A DNA stretch of 64,000 nt from Alcaligenaceae bacterium CGII-47 (GCA_019166125.1 JAHTBO010000003.1:66985-130984), one strand, 5' to 3'; positions 18,301 to 26,376 are shown, numbered from the stretch's first letter. Program-made: numbers and translations. Notes: a model not told the origin generated them from the sequence alone.

Positions 18301-19255
18301 TACCAAACCAGACAATAGCTACGATAATAATTTTGGCACCTGTGCACTGCAAGACTGTACGAGTGGGCACACGCAACAAGCCACGGGAGTCAGCCCGGCG
18401 ATAGGCTGGCATAACGACAAAATTTCAGCGGACATTGGCACGACACCGCTAGGCTTCAAAGTTGTGGACGTCGTAGGGGGGTTTACATACAAGGGCAATC
18501 TAAAATCCCTGGGATGGTCCGCCACCGTGTCGCGGCGCGCCATGTCGAACTCGATACTTTCTTATGCGGGCACCACGGATCCTAATACCGGCATCACCTG
18601 GGGGGGAGTGCGCGCCACCGGCGCCAGTCTGGGCCTAAGCTGGGACGAAGGCGGGCCCAATGGCGTCTGGGCCAACTTAAGCTACCATCACCTGACTGGC
18701 AAGAACGTAGCAAGTAACGACCGCTTCCGGTTGATGGCTGGCTACTATCGCCGATTGATCGATGCACCAGATCAACAGTTGACGATCGGGGTGAATACGA
18801 TGTTATGGCACTACGCCAAGGATCTGAGCGGTTATACCTTGGGCCAGGGTGGATATTACAGCCCGCAACGCTACGTCTCATTGTCGGTGCCAATACAATA
18901 TGCTTGGCGCAACAACGATTGGTCATATCGATTGAACGGATCGGTAGCCTGGTCCCGTTCCCATACGAACGCAAGCAATGACTACCCGATCGCAGGCCTG
19001 CTCCCGGCCCGAATGAGCGCAGGGCTGAATGACACGTCGGCCAGTAGTAGCAGCTCGGGTTTCGGCTACACCCTAGGTGGGCAAATTGAGCGCCGACTTA
19101 GCAAGCATACGGTGTTGGGGGCGGCTATCGATATACAGCGGGCTAACGACTACAACCCCAGCCGAGCCATGCTATATCTACGCTATACCTTCGAGCCTTG
19201 GCGGGGAAACCTACCGCAGCCGCCTAGTCCACTAACCTCGTATGCTGATTTCTAA
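15332..19255 (+). CDS. bcsC: Cellulose export outer-membrane protein BcsC
   Basis: A 1307-residue protein that links synthase and outer membrane. Residues 1-19 are a signal peptide (cleavage near VAQ). Residues about 30-900 are tetratricopeptide repeats forming the periplasmic scaffold (blocks such as NVQAVLGLGDTASGLGDTEKSERYYKQAL). The last 330 or so residues form an outer-membrane beta-barrel that ends in phenylalanine (YADF), as outer-membrane proteins usually do. E. coli BcsC is about 1157 residues; the excess of about 150 equals one copy of an internal tandem duplication (separate entry). It begins in a 4-base overlap with bcsB and ends the operon; the next gene is convergent 37 bp away. 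Confidence 0.95.
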   Translation: MKALIIMLCTALWCSAGVAQPTNVEPRQWLLSQVRLGEALYRDDLIRDSLTRLYEISPNDPSGLEAELRLAVRHNDLENARALLDRLRQNAPESQAYKQASLLLKLQNPEESKALQQARLLALAGRLDESLAAYNKLFGQTPPTLELALEYWKLRSRLPNDTGPALTALLKLDQDYPRNTPLRQTLVNLLFEADRDEEGLAMLHSLAADPAAHNAAAEREFEYLSAQAPTSETAQRWQEFLNIYINAPIRLQAEKSLAAIQMLLDDPAWQAGREGLELLDQGENALAETALMRSLEKYPDDANLIGGLGIVYMRTQRRAQALSYFKLAHDKEKDSYRTQKWIDLIASTSTWLLLEQADASAQSGHWREAQDLYEQAYQRDQGNVQAVLGLGDTASGLGDTEKSERYYKQALELEPTNMSALRALLRIYEAQSPTKAMAFLDELPDASRQSFLAQRTQLELDLLKTQADKALAKKDLAQASDLLDRAQKLEPNDIWLAYHLANARQDQGQSALADEAFARLLQHQGQNPEARYAHALFLSSRDQTIAALASLNAVPTATWSANMRSLASRLDSQRIEDIVLTYEKESPEKAISFLDSLSAASRKPFLDLRTRLEVDLLKKQADEAAAHNNLSRASELLKQAQALAPDDIWLTYSLANAYQDQGEFALANNVFNHLLKRQGQNSEARYAHALFLSSAGQSDQALASLNMVDTSSWSVNMQDLAKRLALRQLLANADALRTGGDEAAAIALLQGQPANNDIDFRLADWAQQRKDYREALAIYERILMQHPADVSARLGQIEVWLDEGKIDLARRSLETDPITLEPTDANSRRRLANAWAAVGDTAKAKAIMNNLMSSLSRPDALLLRDAARLMRDEQPQMALDLYAQAMQENELIPPNTEASGRDNDALTRATRANRDDDWLRRSLRSDTEALYQQQNPTLHLHNEFWGSRDGTPGLSDLRADTTIMQLDMPLKGGRAFARAERVFMDAGRFDTKPDNSYDNNFGTCALQDCTSGHTQQATGVSPAIGWHNDKISADIGTTPLGFKVVDVVGGFTYKGNLKSLGWSATVSRRAMSNSILSYAGTTDPNTGITWGGVRATGASLGLSWDEGGPNGVWANLSYHHLTGKNVASNDRFRLMAGYYRRLIDAPDQQLTIGVNTMLWHYAKDLSGYTLGQGGYYSPQRYVSLSVPIQYAWRNNDWSYRLNGSVAWSRSHTNASNDYPIAGLLPARMSAGLNDTSASSSSSGFGYTLGGQIERRLSKHTVLGAAIDIQRANDYNPSRAMLYLRYTFEPWRGNLPQPPSPLTSYADF
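16625..17548 (+). repeat. Diverged 154-codon tandem duplication inside bcsC
   Basis: Two consecutive units of 462 bp (16625-17086 and 17087-17548), giving residues about 432-585 and 586-739 of BcsC. They share the same order of landmarks: SPTKAMAFLD / SPEKAISFLD, ELDLLKTQADKA / EVDLLKKQADEA, PNDIWLAYHLANA / PDDIWLTYSLANA, LLQHQGQNPEARYAHALFLSS / LLKRQGQNSEARYAHALFLSS, and SANMRSLASRL / SVNMQDLAKRL. The copies have diverged clearly, so this is an old duplication of several TPR units rather than a recent repeat. Confidence 0.9.
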
Positions 19256-19292
19256 TTTTATTTTTGCCTCTTGATAAGCATGCACTTCTTGG

Positions 19293-20147
19293 CTAACGGA
19301 TAAGCAAGATAGGCGCCTGGACCGCGCGAATTACTGCCGTGGTCGTACTCCCTACGATCAGATTGCGCAGGGGTGAATGGCCGTGAGCACCCATGATAAG
19401 CATCGACCTTGGTCGATCCGCCATGTAGTCAGCGATGACTATCTCTGGCGCGCCAGGAAGGATTGATGATGCCACCTGAGGGCTATTTACGCTTACGGTC
19501 AGCAAAGCACGCTCTAACTCAGCACGACGCGCCTCTGACTGCGGTCCGGCCATTATCAGATGAATTGGCATGCCGTCGAAGGCGTGCGAACTTGCCACAT
19601 ACTCTAAGGCACGCAAGATCGATTTGCCCCCATCATAAGCAATCACAACATTATCGGGGACCAGAAAGTGCTGCGGGGCGACAACGAGCGGCCTTTTACT
19701 GGCTCTTAGAACACGTTCAATTTTTGATCCGATATGGGCAGGGGCAAACTCGCTGGATGCCCCACGTTTACCCATGACGACCAATTCAGCCTCAGCCTCA
19801 CGCTCAAGAATTATCTCGATGATGCCGCCATGTACATGCACCTGTTCAATCTTTGCGCTGGTACCCGCCCTCACTCTGGCTTGAGCCGCATCCAGCAGTG
19901 CGCGGCCACTTTCCACCGCAAGTTTCCCTTGTGCCTCTTCAATGCGGGTCAATTCTTCGAGAAGTTCACTTTTTACGCCCAAGCCAATCGCCCCGCTATA
20001 GTCATGACGGGAGGCAACGGCGCTCTTGCGCTGCACAACATGTAGGAGCTCGATATCGGACGCTAGCCGTGACGCCAACCAAGCCGTGAGGTCGCACACA
20101 GGCATTGCATATGAGGACGCATCAACACATGCGAGAATCTTTGACAT
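19293..20147 (-). CDS. Tandem universal stress protein (UspA family)
   Basis: A 284-residue cytoplasmic protein made of two Usp domains. The first (residues about 1-145) starts MSKILACVDASSYA and ends with ELVVMGKRGASS; the second (about 155-284) has VVIAYDGG and SMLIMGAHGHSPLRNLIVGSTT, whose G-x2-G-x9-G(S/T) form predicts ATP binding in the second half. It starts 10 bp after the SulP stop on the same strand with an AGGAGAA site, so the two are probably one operon; the pairing suggests the Usp acts with or regulates the transporter. Convergent with bcsC. Confidence 0.93.
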   Translation of the reverse strand: MSKILACVDASSYAMPVCDLTAWLASRLASDIELLHVVQRKSAVASRHDYSGAIGLGVKSELLEELTRIEEAQGKLAVESGRALLDAAQARVRAGTSAKIEQVHVHGGIIEIILEREAEAELVVMGKRGASSEFAPAHIGSKIERVLRASKRPLVVAPQHFLVPDNVVIAYDGGKSILRALEYVASSHAFDGMPIHLIMAGPQSEARRAELERALLTVSVNSPQVASSILPGAPEIVIADYMADRPRSMLIMGAHGHSPLRNLIVGSTTTAVIRAVQAPILLIR

Positions 20148-20157
20148 ATTTCTTCTC

Positions 20158-21642
20158 CTAATGGCCTACAGGCTTAATGTCTATGTCGGATTTGTCATGC
20201 GTGCCAAATCGTCCAATCATGGTTGTGCTGGCCTCATTTAGCCCAGCCACTTCCACTGACGTGCCTCCCCGTCTAAGCTTAATCACCACCTTATCCAAAG
20301 CGCCGACGGCCGAAATATCCCAAAAATGAGCGGCTGAAACATCGAGCACGACCTTGTCCACAACTTCCTTGAAATCAATGGCCTCGGAAAAGCGCTCTGA
20401 AGAAGCAAAAAACACCTGGCCCGAATACGCATACGTACGAGTGCTTGCGTCCGCAGAGAGCGTAGATTCGACTATAAGTAGCCGCTTTACCTTGCCGGCA
20501 AAGAACAATCCGCTAAGGATTACCCCTGCCAATACACCTTGTGCCAAATCATGCGTCCAAACCACCACTACAACGGTTGCGACCATTACCACCGACGATT
20601 GCCAAGGGTGTGAGCGCAAGTTTCGTATCGAGCTCCAACTAAACGTACCAATCGACACCATAATCATGACGGCGACCAGCGCGGGCATTGGAATCTTTGC
20701 CACGAGTGGACCGAGCACCACAATCAGAAAAAGAAGGAACGCTCCGGCGACAAAAGTAGACAGGCGCGTGGAGCCACCTGATTTCACATTGATGACGGAC
20801 TGACCAATCATTGCACAGCCACCCATCCCACCAAAAAACCCCGTCACAAAGTTAGCGATCCCCTGACCCTTGCACTCTCGACGCTTGTCGCTAGGCGTGT
20901 CGGTTAGGTCATCAACAATTTGTGCCGTCATCATCGACTCAAGCAATCCTACAGCAGCCATCGTTAACGAGTAAGGAAAGATAATGCGCAGCGTTTCAAC
21001 GTTCAAAGGCACATTCGGAATCAGGAACTCGGGTAAGGATGAGGGCAGATCCCCCATGTCCCCAACGGTATTGACGGGCAAACCACCGTAGATCGAGATA
21101 ATTGTCAGGACAACAATTGCGATCAAGGGAGATGGAATAGCCTTTGTTAGACGGGGAACAAGATAGATGATCGCCAAACCGGCTGCCACCATGGCATACG
21201 TCTCCCACGTAACATGAGTGAGTTGAGGCAACTGGGCAAGGAATATCAGAATCGCCAGCGCATTCACAAAACCCGTAACAACCGAGCGCGATACATACTG
21301 CATCAGCAGATCCAGCCGGAGAAATCCTGCCAATACCTGAAAAACACCCATGAGGATTGTCGCGGCAAATAGATACTCCACCCCATGATCGATGACCAGC
21401 GGCACAACCAGGACCGCGATAGCAGCGGTTGCGGCTGAAATCATGCCCGGCCGACCGCCGACGAACGCGATGATCACCGCAATCGAAAAAGAGGCGTAAA
21501 GGCCTACGCGGGGATCGACACCCGCAATGATAGAAAAGCCGATGGCTTCTGGAATAAGAGCAAGGGCAACGACAATGCCTGCAAGAATATCGGCGCGAGG
21601 ACTGGCCATCCATTCGCGGCGAAACGTGGAACGAAAAGACAT
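20158..21642 (-). CDS. SulP family anion transporter with STAS domain
   Basis: A 494-residue inner-membrane transporter of the SulP/SLC26 family, which moves sulfate, bicarbonate or dicarboxylates. The N-terminal signature [32 protein letters not shown] is unmistakable, about 10-12 membrane segments follow, and the C-terminal region (about 390-494) is a STAS domain ([22 protein letters not shown]). The short STAS and downstream Usp resemble BicA-like bicarbonate carriers, but the substrate cannot be proved by sequence. ATG at 21642 is chosen as the family start; an in-frame ATG at 21705 would add 21 non-conserved residues. No strong ribosome binding site is seen for either. Confidence 0.9.
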   Translation of the reverse strand: MSFRSTFRREWMASPRADILAGIVVALALIPEAIGFSIIAGVDPRVGLYASFSIAVIIAFVGGRPGMISAATAAIAVLVVPLVIDHGVEYLFAATILMGVFQVLAGFLRLDLLMQYVSRSVVTGFVNALAILIFLAQLPQLTHVTWETYAMVAAGLAIIYLVPRLTKAIPSPLIAIVVLTIISIYGGLPVNTVGDMGDLPSSLPEFLIPNVPLNVETLRIIFPYSLTMAAVGLLESMMTAQIVDDLTDTPSDKRRECKGQGIANFVTGFFGGMGGCAMIGQSVINVKSGGSTRLSTFVAGAFLLFLIVVLGPLVAKIPMPALVAVMIMVSIGTFSWSSIRNLRSHPWQSSVVMVATVVVVVWTHDLAQGVLAGVILSGLFFAGKVKRLLIVESTLSADASTRTYAYSGQVFFASSERFSEAIDFKEVVDKVVLDVSAAHFWDISAVGALDKVVIKLRRGGTSVEVAGLNEASTTMIGRFGTHDKSDIDIKPVGH

Positions 21643-21843
21643 TATTTGCTTAGAGTTTTCCGAGGGATAGGCGCCCGGCCGAGCCACCGGCATCGCCGGG
21701 TCCATGGTGATCGCTGTTATCGCGACGCAGCATCCATCGCAGGGCTGCCTTTATGTATTGTACATGGAACGATCAAGGCAATAACCAGCCTTATCTGGCA
21801 TGAGTGCTGGTCACGCGTCGCATTCATGCGTACACTTCCCCGC

Positions 21844-22458
21844 ATGCTACGCATCGACAATCTCAGTAAGCACTATGGCGACCATCGTATATTCGAGGGA
21901 CTGACGTACACGTTCTCGCCTGGATGTGTGGCGCTATGCGAAGAAGATAACACCGGAAAGTCCAGCTTGCTGGGCATCATCGCGGGCGTTATCGCGCCGG
22001 ATATGGGAGATGTCTGGATCGATGGATATTCCCTCATCCAAACGCCGCTGCAAGCCAAAGCCCGGATGGCCTATATACCCGACGACTGCTTGATGTTTCC
22101 CATGCATACCGGACGCGGGCTGCTCGAGCAGGTCGCCTCGGAAAAAAACACAATACTCGACGATACGGTACTCGATCTGGCATATAGACTCGGGCTTGAA
22201 CCGCATCTGGATAAGCGCTTCGAACAGATGTCGACGGGTACGCGGCGCAAGGTCTTCTTGGCCGCCGCTGCCCTGGGTGAACCGGCCGTCATCATCGCGG
22301 ACGGCCCCAGCAACGGGCTCGATGCGCAGGCTCGCGCCGTGCTGGCCGAACAGTTCAAAATCTGGTCCCAAGATCGCGTCGTATTGTTTGCCAGTCACGA
22401 CCCTGAACTGGTGCGGGCCTGCGGTGCGAACGCCATCAATATTGCCGCACTGCGTTAA
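21844..22458 (+). CDS. ABC-type ATP-binding protein with degenerate Walker motifs
   Basis: A 204-residue single ABC domain without a membrane-spanning partner in the window. The fold is recognisable: MLRIDNLSKHYGDHRIFEGL at the start, signature motif MSTGTRRKV (CcmA/NatA-like), D-loop SNGLDAQ and H-loop ASHDPELV. But the P-loop reads EEDNTGKSS, with the first conserved glycine replaced by glutamate, and the Walker B reads IIADGPSNGLD, with glycine where the catalytic glutamate should be. It could bind ATP but hydrolyse it poorly, or have a regulatory role. An in-frame ATG at 21826 is an alternative start. Upstream SulP is divergent; the next gene is 353 bp away. Confidence 0.8.
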   Translation: MLRIDNLSKHYGDHRIFEGLTYTFSPGCVALCEEDNTGKSSLLGIIAGVIAPDMGDVWIDGYSLIQTPLQAKARMAYIPDDCLMFPMHTGRGLLEQVASEKNTILDDTVLDLAYRLGLEPHLDKRFEQMSTGTRRKVFLAAAALGEPAVIIADGPSNGLDAQARAVLAEQFKIWSQDRVVLFASHDPELVRACGANAINIAALR

Positions 22459-22811
22459 GCGCAGCGCGACATCGGCATGCCGTCGCCGTGACGACCATAG
22501 CGCCGTTCAGATTTACCGAGAAATTCTTTCAGTATCACAATTAGCAGGATAGATGACTGCCCCTGACTGCTGGCCCAAGCGATTGCTATCGTTCAAGGCT
22601 GAGGCCCAGGTCTGGTATTTTTGCGGTGTGTATTTGCATTTTGTTAAAGCGTCTGGGTGTGTCAGCCAGAAAATTCAGTTATAAGACAAGAGTCGAGAAA
22701 TTTTTAAGACTCATCGCATGATTCGATATAGTGTTGTCCCAAGGTGGTTTTCCCCCTTGGATATCACGCTAGGGACTACCACTGTTATTCATCCATAAAA
22801 AGGAGCAGGAA
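22459..22811 (+). other. Intergenic region upstream of the ferritin-like gene
   Basis: About 350 bp with no convincing reading frame on either strand. It is visibly more AT-rich in its right half. A short inverted repeat, CCAAGG (22739-22744) / CCTTGG (22755-22760), and a weaker GAGTC / GACTC pair near 22690-22712 lie before the ferritin-like gene and could be part of its leader or operator. No tRNA or known RNA was recognised. Confidence 0.4.
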
Positions 22812-23099
22812 ATGTCAAGTGTCGGTTACCACGAGCCCATTGAGGAACTGTCGAATGAAACGCGAGACATGCATCGAGCGATTGTTTCATTGATGGAGGA
22901 ATTAGAAGCGGTAGATTGGTACAACCAGCGCGCGGATGCTTGCAAGGATGCAGAACTCAAGGCCATCCTCGAACACAATCGCGATGAGGAAAAGGAACAT
23001 GCTGCCATGGTTCTGGAATGGATTCGGCGTAAGGATCCAGCATTTTCCAAAGAACTCAAGGACTACTTATTTACCGAGAAGCCGATCGCACACGAATAA
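22812..23099 (+). CDS. Encapsulated-ferritin-like (EncFtn) protein
   Basis: A 95-residue two-helix protein matching the encapsulated ferritin family, whose members form a decameric ferroxidase usually stored inside encapsulin shells. Family landmarks are present: HEPIEELS near the start, MEELEAVDWYNQRADAC (metal-binding glutamate and nearby tryptophan) and EHNRDEEKEHAAMVLEWIRR (the E-x2-H ligand pair). It stops at about KPIAHE, soon after the second helix, so the C-terminal extension with the encapsulin cargo-loading peptide found in Rhodospirillum rubrum EncFtn is absent. No encapsulin gene is in the window. AGGAG is positioned 6 bases before the start. Iron oxidation is expected from the family; storage context is unclear. 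Confidence 0.85.
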   Translation: MSSVGYHEPIEELSNETRDMHRAIVSLMEELEAVDWYNQRADACKDAELKAILEHNRDEEKEHAAMVLEWIRRKDPAFSKELKDYLFTEKPIAHE

Positions 23100-23172
23100 G
23101 TTTGCATCATCTCGGTGGGAAAGCCCGGCTCATCATGATGGGGCGCAACGGCGCTTCATCCAGAACGATAAG

Positions 23173-23715
23173 TTATGCCACGGTTTCATCGGGAATAATC
23201 ATCAGCAAATCTGTGACGCCAACATCAATTCCGGCTTGCGTCAAAAGGGTAGTTGCCTGACCACGGTGGTGGGTTTGATGATTAAAAAAGCTCACGATCA
23301 GGCTGTAGAAGTTGCGCTTTGCAGGCACGTTTTTCATATTCGAATAGCTAAGGATGAAATCCAGATCTTGATCAGCGATCGAGTCTGCCCATTTTATGAT
23401 CGTCTGATCAAGCAGCGTTCGGTGCTCGGAAAGGCTTCGGATATCCGCAAAAACCAACTGATTTAAACTTGTTGGCATCGGCAGACTCTGCACCACAGCC
23501 AGCGATGGATAGTTGGCCGGATGGGTTGCGAATCGGTTTAACCAAATCGTATCGCCAACAATCAGGTGATTAAGTGTTCCAAGGATGGAGCCAAAGAAAG
23601 CTTTTTTATCTGCTGCCAGCTCTTGGTCAGGCAATCGTCTAGCAGCCTCACAAAGCTTGGCGTTCATCCACTCGTTGTATTCGGCCATCAGGCGAATGTG
23701 TTCAGTTCGAGTCAT
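23173..23715 (-). CDS. DinB family protein
   Basis: A 180-residue four-helix protein of the DinB/YfiT superfamily (putative metal-dependent, thiol-utilising enzymes), not the DNA polymerase of the same name. The expected metal-binding histidines are visible: LNHLIVGDTIWLNRF near residue 49 and NHQTHHRGQATTLL near residue 144. LMAEYNEWMNAKL at the N-terminus is typical. Length matches (about 170-180). It lies convergent to the ferritin-like gene, with 73 bp between their stops. Substrate unknown. Confidence 0.88.
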   Translation of the reverse strand: MTRTEHIRLMAEYNEWMNAKLCEAARRLPDQELAADKKAFFGSILGTLNHLIVGDTIWLNRFATHPANYPSLAVVQSLPMPTSLNQLVFADIRSLSEHRTLLDQTIIKWADSIADQDLDFILSYSNMKNVPAKRNFYSLIVSFFNHQTHHRGQATTLLTQAGIDVGVTDLLMIIPDETVA

Positions 23716-23991
23716 TGTGATTCCATCAAGGGTAATAACGGTTGGCTCTATATCATTAACGGAGGACAGCGGTATTCATTAGACTTGTTTTCGCGAAGAG
23801 CTCGTTTAATGGAGGCAACACCGATGTCCCTGATGATTCTATCCTAGGACTCAATGATTTGGTCGTTCAACGCATGGAGCGTAGGCACGACATCGGTTCA
23901 CTGGTATTCGCCCGTGCTGAGTGTATAGCGTAAGCGTACGTTGAACGCATCTTGAGGCTCCGGGCCTTCCCTACGATGATGTCCACTATTT

Positions 23992-24378
23992 ATGGTGGAC
24001 ACTATCGTGGAAGAAGATATCAAGCCCTCACGCCCGGCGCGCCGTTCCTACAGCTTGGCGCTCAAGACCCAGATCCTGCAGGAGTGCAGCAAGCCGGGCG
24101 TCTCCATCGCAGGCGTTGCCCTGTCGCATGGCATCAACCCGAACATTGTTCATAAGTGGCGGATGAACGTGCGACGCGGGGAACTGGTGGTGCCCGACAC
24201 GCAGGGCTTTATTCCGGTCAATGTACAAGCACAGCCGGTCGTGCGCGGCGAGCAGATGACGAGCCCCTCTGCCACGATTCAGGTCGAGGTGCAACGCGGT
24301 GCCGTGCATGCCCGAATCCGTTGGCCGGTGCAGGCAGGAGGTGAGTGCGCCACCTGGCTGCGGGATCTGCTGCGGTGA
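23992..24378 (+). CDS. tnpA: IS66 accessory protein TnpA
   Basis: A 128-residue protein with an N-terminal helix-turn-helix (RRSYSLALKTQILQECSKP, then VALSHGINPNIVHKWR), as in IS66 OrfA, which is needed for transposition though its exact task is unknown. The C-terminal part is less conserved. The start codon lies in the loop of an inverted repeat (TGTCCAC at 23980-23986, GTGGACA at 23995-24001), which may limit translation. Its stop overlaps the tnpB start. Confidence 0.92.
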   Translation: MVDTIVEEDIKPSRPARRSYSLALKTQILQECSKPGVSIAGVALSHGINPNIVHKWRMNVRRGELVVPDTQGFIPVNVQAQPVVRGEQMTSPSATIQVEVQRGAVHARIRWPVQAGGECATWLRDLLR

Positions 24379-24707
24379 TTCGCATTGACCAGATCTGGCT
24401 CGCCGTCGAGCCCATGGACATGCGTGCGGGTCTGGATACGACACTCGCTCGGGTGGTACGCGTGTTCGGTGCCGCACATCCTCACCATGCCTATGTCTTT
24501 GCCAACCGTCGGGCCACACGCATCAAAGTTCTGATGCACGACGGCATCGGCGTGTGGCTCGCCGCTAGGCGTCTGAACCAAGGTAAATTCGTGTGGCCCA
24601 CGCCCGGCGCCACGCGCATGAATCTGAGTGAAGAACAGATCGGCGCTCTGGTGCTGGGCCTGCCTTGGCAACGCCTGGGCGAGGCCGCTATCATTGACTG
24701 TATCTGA
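24375..24707 (+). CDS. tnpB: IS66 accessory protein TnpB (Orf2)
   Basis: A 110-residue protein of the IS66 Orf2 family. Family blocks are clear: IWLAVEPMDMRAGLDTTLARV, YVFANRRATRIKVLMHDGIGVWLAARRLNQGKF and WPTPGATRMNLSEEQ. GTG at 24375 is chosen because it overlaps the tnpA stop as GTGA, the usual coupled arrangement; a longer frame begins at 24345 inside tnpA. Appears intact. Confidence 0.92.
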   Translation: MIRIDQIWLAVEPMDMRAGLDTTLARVVRVFGAAHPHHAYVFANRRATRIKVLMHDGIGVWLAARRLNQGKFVWPTPGATRMNLSEEQIGALVLGLPWQRLGEAAIIDCI

Positions 24708-24783
24708 TACCGATCAGCGGTATCTTGGCAATCCGGGCTGATGCCAATGGTGCGGTGCGTCACCGGCTGGCATACTGCTCGCC

Positions 24784-26010
24784 ATGATGACCGAGTCACC
24801 CGCGACACTACAGAATATGGACGCTGCGCAGCTACGAACGCTGGCAGCGAGCCTCATGCAGACGCTCGGTCGCACCACACAGGAACTGACGACGAGCAAG
24901 ACGCTCAACGAGCGGCTCACCTTCGAGATTGCGATGCTCAAGCGGTTCCGCTTCGGCAAGCGCGGCGAGCAGCTGCCACCCGGTGTGCAGGGCAGCCTCC
25001 TGGAGGAGGCCGTCGATGAGGATCTAATCGAGATCGAAGCCGAGCTGGCTACGCTCTTACCCAAGGCTGATCCCATCACCGAACCCCGCGCAAGCCCTAA
25101 ACGCGCAGCACTGCCGCCAGAGCTGCCGCGTGTGGAAGTGCGCCACGAGCCGCACGACACGAACTGCGCCTGTGGTTGCCAGATGAAGCTCGTCAGGGAC
25201 GAGGTCAGCGAAAAGCTGGACTACACCCCAGGAACATTTACCGTCGAGCGCCACGTGCGCCCGATCCTCGCCTGCCCGCAGTGCGAGACCATCCGCCAAG
25301 CCCCGATGCCCGCCTATGTGATCGACAAGGGGCTGGCCACGCCGGGGCTGCTCGCCCATGTATTGGTGGCCAAGTATGCGGACCACCTTCCCCTGTATCG
25401 TCAGGAAAGCATCTTTGCTCGGGCGGGGCTGCGTATTGCCCGCTCCACACTCGCCCAATGGGTGGGAACCTGCGGCTTTGCCCTGCAGCCCATCGTCAAT
25501 GCCCTACGAGACGAGATCCTGTCACACCGAGTCCTGCATGCGGACGAAACGCCAGTGAAGATGCTCAAGCCTGGTAGCAAGGCAACGCATCGAGCCTACC
25601 TATGGGCCTATGCTCCAGGTGCCTTCGAGGGACTGCAGGCCGTGGTCTATGACTTTACTGAAGGACGCGCGGGTGCTCACGCCCGCGAGTTCTTCGGTGA
25701 CTGGGCGGGCAGCCTGGTCTGTGACGATTACGCGGGCTATAAGGCCTGCTTTACCCAGGGCATCACCGAGATCGGTTGCATGGCCCATGCTCGACGCAAG
25801 CTCTTCGATCTGCATGTGGCCGCCCAGAGCCCAGTGGCCGAGCAAGCGCTGCGGCACATCGGCGGACTCTACGAGATCGAACGACAGGCGAAGGGTAATA
25901 TCCCCAGCTATGCGATGGTGGTCAAGATCCCATGGATTCCACGGCGTTCCCATTTCCGTGTTAATCCCCCATCCGCCGAAAGCAAACTCAACCATATGAG
26001 TTCGCCCTAA
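24784..26010 (+). pseudogene. tnpC: IS66 transposase TnpC, C-terminally truncated and fused to foreign sequence
   Basis: The reading frame gives 408 residues, but only about the first 371 (to 25896) are IS66 transposase. Present: the leading coiled-coil-like region, the zinc-binding part (CACGCQMKL ... CPQC), and the first two acidic residues of the DDE domain (HADETPVKM and CDDYAGYK). Lost: the last 130 or so residues with the catalytic glutamate. After ERQAKG the frame reads through the antisense strand of a truncated amidase to a stop at 26010. Transposition activity is not expected. Confidence 0.9.
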
Positions 26011-26376
26011 TATAATCATCCCCTGAGAAATCAGTCGCTGCGCCAATGTGGCAGTTTGATCTGACTGATGATCCTGCCAGCAGGCTGAACCAGCAGAAAC
26101 ACGACGGCCCTTAATCTGAATTACATCCTTCAAAGCAATCGGGATGCCATGCAGAGGCCCCACTGAATGTCCACTACGAATCGCTTTTTCTGCCGCGATA
26201 GCGGCAAGGCGGGCATCATCTATATACACTTCTATAAAGGCATGAAGTTTTGAATCTCGGGACGCTATTCTTTGAATAAATATTTCAAGCAAATCCACAG
26301 GCGAGATACGACGCTCACCAATCGCTGCGGATAATTCTCGTATACTCCAAAATTCAGATCCATCAAACTGTATCAT
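25903..26376 (-). pseudogene. Truncated amidase (amidase signature family), N-terminal fragment
   Basis: Residues 1-158 match the N-terminal third of amidase-signature enzymes (GatA/AtzF/indoleacetamide-hydrolase type): SPVDLLEIFIQRI, the catalytic-lysine block GPLHGIPIALKDV (lysine at about 83) and ILGRTHMVEFAFGGWGINTEMGTPWNPWD. The homology stops exactly where the GGSSSG serine motif should follow; beyond that the frame continues into IS66 DNA. Without the two catalytic serines it cannot be active. It was probably the last gene of a TRAP-transporter operon with the dctM fragment upstream. Confidence 0.88.

Larger units (their letters stand above)
23930..25900 (+). mobile_element. IS66-family insertion element, 3' end deleted
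   Basis: The three-gene IS66 arrangement (tnpA, tnpB, tnpC) is present, but the transposase gene is cut off and runs into an amidase gene at about 25896-25903, so the right end of the element is lost. A likely left end begins with GTAAGCG at 23930, the usual start of IS66-family ends; it cannot be verified without the matching right repeat. tnpA and tnpB overlap in GTGA. The element is expected to be immobile unless helped by a related copy. Confidence 0.85.

Noticed and set aside
22812-23470. A hidden encapsulin gene or cargo tail after the ferritin-like gene
   Set aside because: The region after 23099 was read in all frames; it holds only the convergent DinB gene and no targeting-peptide-like sequence.
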